Assembly: GCA_023079485.1 (NCBI GenBank)
Contig: CM041091.1
Location: 33,564,146 to 33,628,145, forward strand
Reading direction: 5' to 3'
DNA: 64,000 bases
DNA from: Archilochus colubris
Lineage: Eukaryota > Chordata > Aves > Apodiformes > Trochilidae
In this document: positions 1 through 7,620 of the stretch, in pieces
Numbering within the stretch: position 1 is the first letter of the stretch
Layout: every line of letters begins with the position of its first letter
The notes under the pieces: generated by a model
Told to the model about the DNA's origin: nothing
Database searches by the model: none
The model's input: the letters and a program-made list of their open reading frames with translations, nothing else
Made by a program: the position numbers and the translations under genes

Positions 1-383
1 CTTGTATGGATTTTCTCAGAATTTTAATGGGGGGAGCCAAGCAACAGGGAAGATGCTTCCACTGTAACAGCTGAAAGAGTGGATTTTCTGGAAAAGGAGT
101 GGAATACCTTTTATCTTTTCCTAATGAAAACACTGCCACCAGCTGGTTAATAAATGGTTTTGACTAGGGTTTGACACAGGAAAATGACATTGTTTGTAAA
201 CCCAGAGCTAAGCTGGCTGGGGTGTTATAGCTCAATATATTTTCAGCAGAGAGAGCACTGATTATCTGTGCCCTCTATTACTTCTCTCCAGTAAAGCTCC
301 ATGCCAATAATGCAATTTGTATTTTTTACCTTAGATGTGTTGGTAAACAAACCCTGGGGACAGAGCTCAGCAAAGTGGGAGCT
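1..383. other. Host flank left of the provirus
   Basis: Non-coding host DNA with no convincing gene. Bases 153-383 are an exact copy of 24471-24701, the host DNA on the far side of the provirus. The short open frames here differ between strands and show no domain. The switch from host to LTR sequence falls at about 383/384, inside a short shared stretch (ggag...cagcag), and not at an LTR terminus. Confidence 0.75.
153..383 (+). repeat. 231-bp exact duplicate of 24471-24701
   Basis: Read base by base, this segment and 24471-24701 are identical over their whole 231 bases. A retroviral insertion duplicates only about 4-6 bases of target, so this is not a target-site duplication. It is best explained as an assembly join between an insertion-free haplotype and the provirus-bearing haplotype. 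The likely target site is near 154-158, where the right-hand flank (24472 onward) starts matching. Confidence 0.85.
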
Positions 384-866
384 CGGCAGCAGTCGGGAAC
401 CGGAGGCAGGAACACACAGATATGGGCTGGCACGGATCAGGCCACAGGCAGACGAACAAACAGGATCCTTCCAGGATGCCGGGTGAAGGAAGGGAAGCAG
501 GAAAAGATCTGGCTCGGCCCACGTGATGCCTCAAATTATACTGAGTGTGACGTATATGGGATGGAATACTCTGTTTGGTCAATTCTGGCATCTATCTTGT
601 CTGTTCCTCCCCAAAGGAGGGCTCAGGTGGGACCTCTGTATCCTCTTGGACAGTAAAATGTTTTCCTCAGAGCGGAGGAAAGCAGTGTCCTTGGCCTGCA
701 TACCAGTCTCTAGCAGTAACTATAAACATCAAGTGTTATCAATCCTAGAAACAGACACTGAGAAACTTGCTGTTAGTTTCACAAGTGCAGCTACTTACAA
801 GGGACTTAGCTAAAAGCAAAAATACAGAAACAGACAACCACCTTTATCCTGGCCCAAACCAGGACA
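384..866 (-). repeat. 3' LTR of the provirus, U5 end missing
   Basis: It aligns with 6670-7126 of the 5' LTR at about 96 percent by hand count. The U3 start is at 866: on the minus strand the LTR opens with TGTCC, directly after the polypurine tract. About 288 bases equivalent to 6381-6668 are absent and are replaced by host DNA 153-383. The differences from the other LTR are almost all transitions and fall in two clusters (441-488 and 602-652), while the stretches 489-601 and 653-833 are identical. Confidence 0.88.
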
Positions 867-882
867 TTCCACCCCTTATTCC
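867..882 (-). other. Polypurine tract (plus-strand DNA primer site)
   Basis: On the minus strand this is a purine-rich stretch with the core AAGGGGTGGAA immediately before the TG that opens the LTR U3. Position and composition are those of a retroviral polypurine tract, which primes plus-strand DNA synthesis during reverse transcription. Confidence 0.75.
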
Positions 883-1280
883 ATACCATTTGCGTCATGC
901 TCCAATCATTACTAACTCTTATCCCTAAACATATCTATACACAAATTACTACTATCTCTCTGTGCTAAAAATCACTAAGTAATTCAGTCTACAATTGCAG
1001 ATGTTCATCTATTGTAGCAGATTCTCAAAAGAAGGACCAGTCTTCACAGTTCATGTCCATGGTTCACAAGTTGCAGGTTGCAGATGGTAATTTCAAGGAA
1101 GTTACTGGATGCCCGCCGATGAACCTAGTTCTGGTTTCATCACCACAAAATCATCCTGAAAAACACTCATAGAACACTGTTAGTTTATGCAACAGTTCAC
1201 ATAACAGTAGTTATGGTGGGATGCAAGTTCATGACTCCCAAAGAGTCTATGCATTACTGATTAAGCTAGACAAGCAGAAA
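883..1280 (-). other. Pol-to-PPT spacer with no env
   Basis: About 400 bases between the pol stop and the polypurine tract. I see no open frame with an envelope signal peptide, furin site or transmembrane subunit, and no dUTPase. The element appears always to have lacked env, or lost it completely, as is common in ERV-L families. Confidence 0.7.
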
Positions 1281-4200
1281 TTAGGAATTCTCACCTAGTG
1301 TTAGATTCCCTTGTGGTACACATTGTACTTCTCCATCTTTCATCATCACCCACCAAGTGTGTCCAGGCCCTTGAGCGAAAGCAACCCCACGAATGGGTTT
1401 ACCTTGGCCCGAGGCAGGATAAATCCAAACTGTTTTCCCTAGCAGATTCTTTTCATGCACCACAGGCACTTTGTCCCCATCTACTGTGTGTAGAAGATCT
1501 GACTGAGCAGGACCCGCTCGATTGATGGAACCCCTGGTATTAACTAACCAGGTAGCTTTTGCCAAGTGCTTGTCCCAATTTTTGAAAGTTCCACCACCCA
1601 TTGCTTTTAAGGTAGTTTTTAACAGACCATTGTACCTTTCAATTTTACCTGAGGCTGGTGCATGATAGGGGATATGGTATATCCACTCAATACCATGTTC
1701 TTTGGCCCAGTTATTTATGAGACTATTTTTGAAATGAGTTCCATTATCTGCCTCAATTCTCTCTGGTGTACCATGTCTCCACAAGACTTGTTTCTCTAGG
1801 CCCAGGATAGTGTTCCGGGCTGTGGCATGAGGCACAGGATATGTTTCCAGCCATCCTGTACTTGCCTCCACCATTGTAAGCACATAGCGCTTACCCTGGC
1901 GAGTTTGAGGCAGTGTGATGTAGTCGACTTGCCAGGCCTCCCCATACCTATATTTTGACCATCTCCCTTCATACCATAGAGGTTTCAACCTTTTAGCTTG
2001 CTTAATTGCAGCACATATGTCACAATCGTGGATAACCTGTGAAATAGAGTCCAAAGATAAATCCACCCCTCGGTCACGAGCCCATCGATATGTTCCATCC
2101 CTGCCTTGATGACCTGAAGCATTGTGGGCCCATTTGGCCAAAAACAGTTCACCTTTATGGTCCCAGTCCAGATCTATTTGGAACACTTGAGCAGCCTCAT
2201 CTGCTCGTTGGTTGTTTCGATGTTCCTCGGTAGCTCGATATGAAGGTACGTGGGCATCTACGTGACGCACTTTTACATCAAGTTTCTCTAACCTAGTAGA
2301 AATGTCTTTCCAGAGTTCAGCAGCCCAGATAGGTTTATCTCTACGCTGCCAGTTGCTTTGCTTCCACTGCTTTAACCAACCCCATAAGGCATTTGCTACC
2401 ATCCATGAGTCAGTATAGAGATAAAGTCTCGGCCACTTTTCTTGTTCAGCAATGTCCAAAGCCAAGTGGATAGCTTTTACCTCTGCAAATTGACTTGATT
2501 CACCATCTCCTTCATCTGTTTTTGCAACTAGTCGTGTAGGATTCCATACGGCAGCTTTCCACCTTCGATGGCCTCCTACCACACGACAGGATCCATCAGT
2601 GAAAAGAGCATATTGTTTCTCGTTCTCTGGGAGCTGGTCGTATGGTGGGGCTTCTTCAGCCCGTTTTACCACTTTTCCTGGTGGCATTCCAAAGTGTTTG
2701 CCTTCTGGCCAATGTGTTATTGCTTCTACAATTCCTGGACGATTGAGTCTTCCTATCCTAGCTCTCTGTGAGATTAAAGCAATCCATTTACTCCAGGTAG
2801 CATCGGTAGCATGATGGGAAGATTCTCTACCTGTGTACATAAAACCCAGTATAGGTAATCGTGGCACTAGGAGGAGCTGTGCTTCAGTACCAATCACTTC
2901 CGAAGCAGCTCTAACTCCTTCGTATGCGGCCAATATCTCTTTTTCAGCAGCTGTGTAGTTGGCTTCGGAGCCTTTGTAGTTTCGACCCCAAAATCCTAGA
3001 GGTCGGCCTCGAGTCTCTCCTGGAGCTTTTTGCCAGAGGCTCCATGAAGGACCATCACCTCCATCTCCGGTGTAAAGAATATTTTTGATGTCTGGCCCTG
3101 TTCGAATTGGTCCAAGGGCCATTGCCTGCACAATCTCCTGTTTAATATTCTCAAAAGCAGCTTGTTGTTCTGAGCCCCATTTAAAGTCTTTCTTCTTCCG
3201 AGTAACCTCATAGAGAGGTTTCACAATCTGATTATATAAAGGAATATGCATTCTCCAGAAACCAACAGTTCCTAAAAAGGACTGTGTTTCCTTTTTGGTA
3301 GTTGGTGGGGCCATAGCTGTTATTTTGTTAATCACGTCCATTGGGATGTGGCGGCGTCCATCTTGCCACTTAACTCCCAGAAACTGTATCTCTTGTGCAG
3401 GTCCCTTGACCTTGCTCCTTTTAATAGCAAAACCAGCCTCTAGGAGGATTTCAATTATCTTCTTACCTTTCTCGTAGACTTCCTTTGCTGTGTCACCCCA
3501 TACAATGATGTCATCGATGTATTGTAGATGTTCTGGAGCTCCACCCTTTTCCAAGGTATCATGGATCAGTCCATGGCAGATGGTAGGACTGTGTTTCCAC
3601 CCCTGGGGCAGTCGATTCCAAGTGTACTGGACAACTCTCCAGGTGAAGGCAAACTGTGCTCTGCATTCTGGTGCTATAGGAATAGCAAAAAATGCATTAG
3701 CAATGTCAATAGTAGCATACCACCTGGCTGCCTTTGACTCCAGCTCGTACTGAAGTTCTAGCATGTCCGGCACAGCAGCACTTAGTGGTGGTGTAACCTC
3801 ATTCAGGGCACGATAGTCCACTGTCAGCCTCCACTCTCCATTTGGCCTTTTCACTGGCCATACAGGACTGTTGAAGGGTGAATGAGTCTTGCTGATCACT
3901 CCTTGGCTCTCTAATTGCCGGATCAGCTTGTGAATGGGGATCACAGCATCTCTATTGACACGATATTGTCTACGATGCACTACTGAAGTAGCAGTTGGCA
4001 GACGCTGGTTTGTAGTCCTCAGCAATCCCACTACAAAGGATTTATCTGAAAGGCCAAACAAAGTATGCAGCCATTCTGCATTCTCAGTCTTAATAGCTGC
4101 AGTACCAAAGGACCAGCGGTACCCTTTCGGGTCCTCGAAATCACCTCCCTTGAGGTAGTCTATGCCAAGGATGCACGGAGCATCTGGACCAGTCACTATT

Positions 4201-4454
4201 GGGTGTTTATGCCACTTTATTCCAGTGAGGCTCACATCAGCCTTCACAATAGTCAGTTCTTTAGATCCCCCCGTCACTGCAGAAATAGTGACGGAGTCTG
4301 TGCCTTTCTGATTCGATGGCATTAGGGTGCACTGTGCACCAGTGTCCACCAAGGCTTTATACTTTTGTGGCTCTAATGTGCCAGGCCATCGAATCCACAC
4401 AATCCAATAGATTCGGTTGTCCCTCTCCTCCACCTGGCTAGAGGCAGGGCACCT
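1281..4454 (-). CDS. pol: Pro-Pol polyprotein: protease, RT, RNase H, integrase
   Basis: This frame is open from the Gag amber codon (4455-4457) to the stop at 1281-1283. Residue numbers count from the codon at 4431-4433. An aspartic protease motif (LVDTGA) is at 28-33. RT carries the first catalytic Asp at 243 (TIDIANAF) and the YIDD box at 305-308. RNase H has FTDGS at 611-615, Glu 651, Asp 675 (YTDS) and Asp 744. Integrase has an H770/H775/C804/C807 zinc motif and a D837-D896-E932 triad with 35 residues between the last two, then a C-terminal basic/aromatic domain. All catalytic residues that I looked for are present. No methionine start is needed, because Pol lies in the Gag frame behind one UAG, so expression by readthrough is the likely route. 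The ERV-L-like assignment rests on the RT and connection sequence. No dUTPase domain is present. Confidence 0.92.
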   Translation of the reverse strand, partial: RCPASSQVEERDNRIYWIVWIRWPGTLEPQKYKALVDTGAQCTLMPSNQKGTDSVTISAVTGGSKELTIVKADVSLTGIKWHKHPIVTGPDAPCILGIDYLKGGDFEDPKGYRWSFGTAAIKTENAEWLHTLFGLSDKSFVVGLLRTTNQRLPTATSVVHRRQYRVNRDAVIPIHKLIRQLESQGVISKTHSPFNSPVWPVKRPNGEWRLTVDYRALNEVTPPLSAAVPDMLELQYELESKAARWYATIDIANAFFAIPIAPECRAQFAFTWRVVQYTWNRLPQGWKHSPTICHGLIHDTLEKGGAPEHLQYIDDIIVWGDTAKEVYEKGKKIIEILLEAGFAIKRSKVKGPAQEIQFLGVKWQDGRRHIPMDVINKITAMAPPTTKKETQSFLGTVGFWRMHIPLYNQIVKPLYEVTRKKKDFKWGSEQQAAFENIKQEIVQAMALGPIRTGPDIKNILYTGDGGDGPSWSLWQKAPGETRGRPLGFWGRNYKGSEANYTAAEKEILAAYEGVRAASEVIGTEAQLLLVPRLPILGFMYTGRESSHHATDATWSKWIALISQRARIGRLNRPGIVEAITHWPEGKHFGMPPGKVVKRAEEAPPYDQLPENEKQYALFTDGSCRVVGGHRRWKAAVWNPTRLVAKTDEGDGESSQFAEVKAIHLALDIAEQEKWPRLYLYTDSWMVANALWGWLKQWKQSNWQRRDKPIWAAELWKDISTRLEKLDVKVRHVDAHVPSYRATEEHRNNQRADEAAQVFQIDLDWDHKGELFLAKWAHNASGHQGRDGTYRWARDRGVDLSLDSISQVIHDCDICAAIKQAKRLKPLWYEGRWSKYRYGEAWQVDYITLPQTRQGKRYVLTMVEASTGWLETYPVPHATARNTILGLEKQVLWRHGTPERIEADNGTHFKNSLINNWAKEHGIEWIYHIPYHAPASGKIERYNGLLKTTLKAMGGGTFKNWDKHLAKATWLVNTRGSINRAGPAQSDLLHTVDGDKVPVVHEKNLLGKTVWIYPASGQGKPIRGVAFAQGPGHTWWVMMKDGEVQCVPQGNLTLGENS

Positions 4455-4457
4455 CTA
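4439..4457 (-). promoter_or_regulatory. Gag-Pol amber stop inside a small inverted repeat
   Basis: Gag ends with UAG (4455-4457). Pol continues in the same frame with no other stop. The six bases TAGAGG, beginning with the stop itself, are complementary to CCTCTA seven bases downstream (4439-4444), so the amber codon can sit in a 6-bp stem. This is a candidate readthrough element. In gammaretroviruses an in-frame UAG is suppressed with help from a downstream RNA structure; that the same occurs here is inference. Confidence 0.5.
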
Positions 4458-5771
4458 AGCTTGAGCACATACAGCATTGTCAGTATGTGCATTACTGGAG
4501 CTTGCATCCCCAGTACTCACACCTGATGTGCAGGGATCTTGAGTCACCAGCATATTTGGATTGGGTAGCTCCACGCTGGAGATTTGAGCAGCCATCTTTT
4601 TAGAAGGACCTCCTTTTGCCTTCGGCTTACTCATCAACTTAATCACTCGGTCCTGTAGGTCAGCAGTAGGTTTCTTGTCCCACTTTGTCATGTCCTCTCC
4701 ACACTCACACAGGAGTGCCCATAGGGTCCCTCTTGCGAAATTCTGTTTCCCTCGATTCTGTCTCATAGGAGGGCGTCTCCTCTTAATGGTGGCAATGGGG
4801 CGTCCTCCGTCTGTCTGAGGAAAAAAGGGTGAATGCAGTTTCTCAGATGCTCTCTTGATAGCTGAGACCCAGGCCCGATGAGGGGCTGTGACAGCCTCTT
4901 CACACTCTCGTGCAGTTTTAATCACATCACCCACAGTTGTATCCACTTCTGCAGGAACCCATAGCAGTACTGATAGAGTATGGTTAAAAGGTGATGGTGC
5001 AGCATGCACAAACCTTTGCAACATAGGTTTAGGACATGGTACGTGATAAGGGTCTTCAATGCCACCATCATTATAGATCACTTCTCGTACAGCCAATTCT
5101 TCCAGATACCTGATAGCTTTTCCAAGTGTGGCTGCTTTGACTTGTGGGCAATCTATTGCCTCTTTATAGGGATATCTCTCCTTTACAGCTGACAAGAGTC
5201 GTTTCCACAGGCTAGTAGTTCCAGCCTTTTCCCCAAATGCCCGATCAATAGCTGCATCTTTGGCCAGGGATCCCAACTGCCTAGCTTCCTTCTGAGTTAA
5301 TGTTATGGTAGCAGCCCCATCATTCCAGCATCGGAATAACCAAGAGAAGAGTGGTTCACCTGTAAAACGGCTGTAGTCTTTTCTCAGAGTACGCAAGTCT
5401 CTCATGGAATAGGGCTGAGCAGATTCTGAGTCTGAGTCCTCATCTGATTCTGCTCTAGGGAATGCTGTACGAGGAGAGGCAGTATCCCCTGTTTCCTCTG
5501 TTTCCTCTATCACCTGGTCATCTTGTTCAGACTTGGAAGGGTTAATTTCTGATTTCCCTTGTTTTCCTTTTCTCTTAGTTACAGGGTTAACAAGTAACTG
5601 TGTGGGCTGAGGGGGAGAGGCTGAGGCGTCTGCAGCAGTAGCAGCAGCAGGGCTTGCTTTCTGAGCAGCAGCACTGTCTGTGGGAGTAGAGACAGCAACG
5701 GGAGCTGTAGCCGATAAGCTGGCAATGCTGGCCGGCTTTATCTGAGTTGTGCCCTTGCGTGAGGGGGGGGG
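4455..5771 (-). CDS. gag: Gag main part (linker, capsid-like region)
   Basis: A single open frame runs from a G9 run (5763-5771 on the plus strand) to the UAG at 4455. The first 80 or so codons form an Ala/Pro/Ser/Thr-rich linker followed by a basic patch. Then comes an acidic stretch (about 5420-5510) and a helix-rich, capsid-like region. Near the C-terminus is a segment containing GEDMTKWDKKPT, but no CCHC zinc knuckle. The reading frame of the membrane-spanning segment upstream (5738-6277) differs by one base and meets this frame at the G9 run. The two were probably one continuous Gag, with either a real indel or a homopolymer sequencing error between them. A TTG/GTG-type start inside this part is unlikely to be used. 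Capsid identity is inferred from position and general character. Confidence 0.75.
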   Translation of the reverse strand, partial: PPPSRKGTTQIKPASIASLSATAPVAVSTPTDSAAAQKASPAAATAADASASPPQPTQLLVNPVTKRKGKQGKSEINPSKSEQDDQVIEETEETGDTASPRTAFPRAESDEDSDSESAQPYSMRDLRTLRKDYSRFTGEPLFSWLFRCWNDGAATITLTQKEARQLGSLAKDAAIDRAFGEKAGTTSLWKRLLSAVKERYPYKEAIDCPQVKAATLGKAIRYLEELAVREVIYNDGGIEDPYHVPCPKPMLQRFVHAAPSPFNHTLSVLLWVPAEVDTTVGDVIKTARECEEAVTAPHRAWVSAIKRASEKLHSPFFPQTDGGRPIATIKRRRPPMRQNRGKQNFARGTLWALLCECGEDMTKWDKKPTADLQDRVIKLMSKPKAKGGPSKKMAAQISSVELPNPNMLVTQDPCTSGVSTGDASSSNAHTDNAVCAQA

Positions 5772-6277
5772 CGAGAAACGGCTGCAGAGGCAGGAGTGGG
5801 GGTGCTCTCTGTACGAGGTGTGCTCGTTCCCCTAGTTTTAATTGTCTTATTCCTCACCAACATATGATAGCACATGAAAACATTCACAGACACCAGAACA
5901 ACAATGCCCACAAGAATCAGGAGGTTCAAAACTATAACAATCACAATGCCCTTTTGACTAGAATCCATTGAACTCAGCCCAAGAGTGGTGTATTTCCTCA
6001 AAAGCAGGCTGAAAATGTAATTACCAACAAAGTTCTTAATCCTTCTATGAAACACCACTACACCATGCACCATGATATACACCAGTATTGAGGACGATAT
6101 TGCAATGATGGTTCTTAAGCAGCTCTTACGAAGAACAAACCACAAAGCAACAGCAATCCCAGCTGCGAAAAGACAGATTGCATACCCTAAATACCAGAGG
6201 TACGGCACAATTGGTTTAATCTCCAACCCTGTGAAATTTCCAAAGAACAAGGTCTGATTCCAGCTCAGGAAAGCCAT
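5738..6277 (-). CDS. Membrane-spanning N-terminal region of Gag (or leader protein)
   Basis: The first ATG after the primer site is at 6275-6277, about 80 bases downstream of it. The 179-codon frame has two N-X-T sequons in its first 15 residues (NQT and NFT). Three hydrophobic segments follow, at roughly residues 24-51, 56-76 and 109-135, separated by short basic loops. The tail is rich in Thr, Pro and Ala and runs into a G9 tract, where the frame changes. Past the tract the downstream Gag frame continues with a similar Pro/Ala/Thr-rich composition. I know of no orthodox retroviral matrix domain with three membrane spans. The nearest functional analogy is the glycosylated, membrane-anchored Gag of some gammaretroviruses. 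It could instead be a separate accessory protein. Confidence 0.65.
   Translation of the reverse strand: MAFLSWNQTLFFGNFTGLEIKPIVPYLWYLGYAICLFAAGIAVALWFVLRKSCLRTIIAISSSILVYIMVHGVVVFHRRIKNFVGNYIFSLLLRKYTTLGLSSMDSSQKGIVIVIVLNLLILVGIVVLVSVNVFMCYHMLVRNKTIKTRGTSTPRTESTPTPASAAVSRPPPHARAQLR
5763..5771 (-). other. G9 homopolymer where the Gag reading frame breaks
   Basis: Nine consecutive G on the plus strand (C on the coding strand). The membrane-spanning frame upstream and the Gag main frame downstream are open on either side and differ by one base at this tract. A one-base length error is therefore the simplest break. Alternatives are a true indel mutation or a programmed slip. Confidence 0.7.
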
Positions 6278-6355
6278 TCTTTCACTGGAGTTGGAATTCA
6301 AACTGTTCAGACAATTTAGTCAAAATTTAAACTGGACTCGAGCCAAGTAACTCGG
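6278..6355 (-). other. Proviral leader
   Basis: Short untranslated stretch between the primer site and the first ATG of the Gag region. The packaging signal would be expected in or near it. I see no conserved structure that I can name. Confidence 0.5.
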
Positions 6356-6373
6356 GCCCCACGTTGGGCGCCA
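6356..6373 (-). other. Primer binding site, tRNA-Lys type
   Basis: On the minus strand the 18 bases read TGGCGCCCAACGTGGGGC, the complement of the 3' end of tRNA-Lys of the Lys-1,2 type. It lies 7 bases beyond the end of the 5' LTR. ERV-L elements in mammals typically use tRNA-Leu, whereas Lys sites are typical of class II elements, so the site is unusual next to this Pol. Confidence 0.85.
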
Positions 6374-6380
6374 ATAAATC

Positions 6381-7126
6381 TGTCATGGTTTAACACTGGC
6401 CCGGCGATTAAACCGAATAACAGACGCTCTCTATTAATCTCTCTCTCCTTGATAAAGAAAGGAGAGAGAATAAGGGAGAGAGACTTATGGGTTGGAAACT
6501 AAACTACACAACTTTAATGAACAGTAATGGTAAATAGGAAAAATTACTAAATATATACAAATATACAGGAAAATGGAAACCACATTCCTCCCCCTTTTCC
6601 CAATAACTCTCACGTCACCACCGAGGCTGTAGGGCAGCCCTGGGAAAGTCCAGGCTGGACTCCTGGAGTCGGCAGCAGTCGGGAACCGGAGGCAGGAACA
6701 CACAGATATGGGCTGGCACGGATCAGGACCACAGGCAGATGAATGGACAGAATCCTCCCAGGATGCCAAGGGAGGAAGGGAAGCAGGAAAAGATCTGGCT
6801 CGGCCCACGTGATGCCTCAAATTATACTGAGTGTGACGTATATGGGATGGAATACTCTGTTTGGTCAATTCTGGCATCTATCTTGTCCGTTCCTCCCTAA
6901 AGGAGGATTCAGGTGGGGCCTCTGTGTCCTCCTGGACGGTAAAATGTTTTCCTCAGAGCGGAGGAAAGCAGTGTCCTTGGCCTGCATACCAGTCTCTAGC
7001 AGTAACTATAAACATCAAGTGTTATCAATCCTAGAAACAGACACTGAGAAACTTGCTGTTAGTTTCACAAGTGCAGCTACTTACAAGGGACTTAGCTAAA
7101 AGCAAAAATACAGAAACAGAAAACCA
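6381..7126 (-). repeat. 5' LTR of the provirus, outer end displaced to 24448
   Basis: On the minus strand the LTR ends with ...CATGACA at 6381, and its U3 start (TGTCC) is at 24471, beyond the misplaced contig. The LTR therefore has TGTC...GACA inverted ends and a total length near 772 bases. Base 7126 corresponds to base 840 of the other LTR and 24448 to base 843, so only about two bases are missing between the two pieces. Confidence 0.88.
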
Positions 7127-7226
7127 NNNNNNNNNNNNNNNNNNNNNNNNNNNNNNNNNNNNNNNNNNNNNNNNNNNNNNNNNNNNNNNNNNNNNNNNNN
7201 NNNNNNNNNNNNNNNNNNNNNNNNNN
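7127..7226. other. Assembly gap, 100 N
   Basis: Exactly 100 unknown bases, a conventional placeholder for a gap of unknown size. The LTR stops on its left and unrelated minisatellite DNA starts on its right. Confidence 0.99.
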
Positions 7227-7620
7227 GCCATCATGGTGCCCCCTGGGGTCCCCCATCACCACCCCATCACCATCATACCCAGCTCAGGGAGTCCCAGCAC
7301 CCATGGGTGCCCCCCCTGGTGTCACCCATCACCATCTAACCCAGGTCAGAGGGAGGCACAGCACCCATGGGTGCCCCCCCTGGGGTCACCCATCACCATC
7401 AAACCCAGGTCAGGGGGGTCCCAGCACCCATGGGTGCCCCCCCTGGGGTCACCCATCACCATCTAACCCAGGTCAAGGGGAGGCACAGCACCCATGGGTG
7501 CCCCTCTGGGGTCCCCCATCACCACCCCATCACCATCATACCCAGCTCAGGGGGGGCACAGCACCCATGGGTGCACCCCCTGGTGTCACCCATCACCATC
7601 AAACCCAGGTCAGGCCCATG
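7227..7620. repeat. CPSF1: Minisatellite, about 63-73-bp unit
   Basis: About six tandem units, each opening with CCATGGGTGCCCC and containing CACCCATCACCATC and AACCCAGGTCAGG. Two length classes alternate: about 63-64 bp and about 73 bp with an extra CCCCATCACCATCAT. By position this lies in the CPSF1 intron downstream of the exon at 9645-9786, if the contig is collinear. Confidence 0.9.

Larger units (their letters stand above)
384..7126 (-). mobile_element. ERV-L-like endogenous retrovirus, env-less, minus strand
   Basis: The provirus reads right to left: 5' LTR (6381-7126, with its last 24 bases at 24448-24471), tRNA-Lys-type primer site, Gag with a membrane-spanning N-terminal region, Pro-RT-RNaseH-IN, polypurine tract and a truncated 3' LTR. 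The Pol resembles class III (ERV-L) endogenous retroviruses in its RT thumb/connection region and in having protease in the same open frame. No env-like frame lies between pol and the polypurine tract, and no dUTPase follows integrase. Pol is open for more than 1,000 codons, so the copy is not heavily decayed. The visible breaks are a frame change at a G9 run in gag and the lost U5 end of the 3' LTR. Family placement is from recognition of motifs, not from a search. Confidence 0.9.

Noticed and set aside
153..383. The 231-bp duplicate as a target-site duplication
   Set aside because: Retroviral target duplications are 4-6 bp; this is fifty times longer and truncates the LTR.
883..1525. Possible env remnant or plus-strand gene next to pol (for example frame 1298-1525)
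   Set aside because: No signal peptide, transmembrane or cysteine pattern; it is the complement of the pol end or spacer DNA.
2568..4325. Several plus-strand frames of 60-90 codons opposite pol
   Set aside because: Shadows of the pol frame on the other strand.
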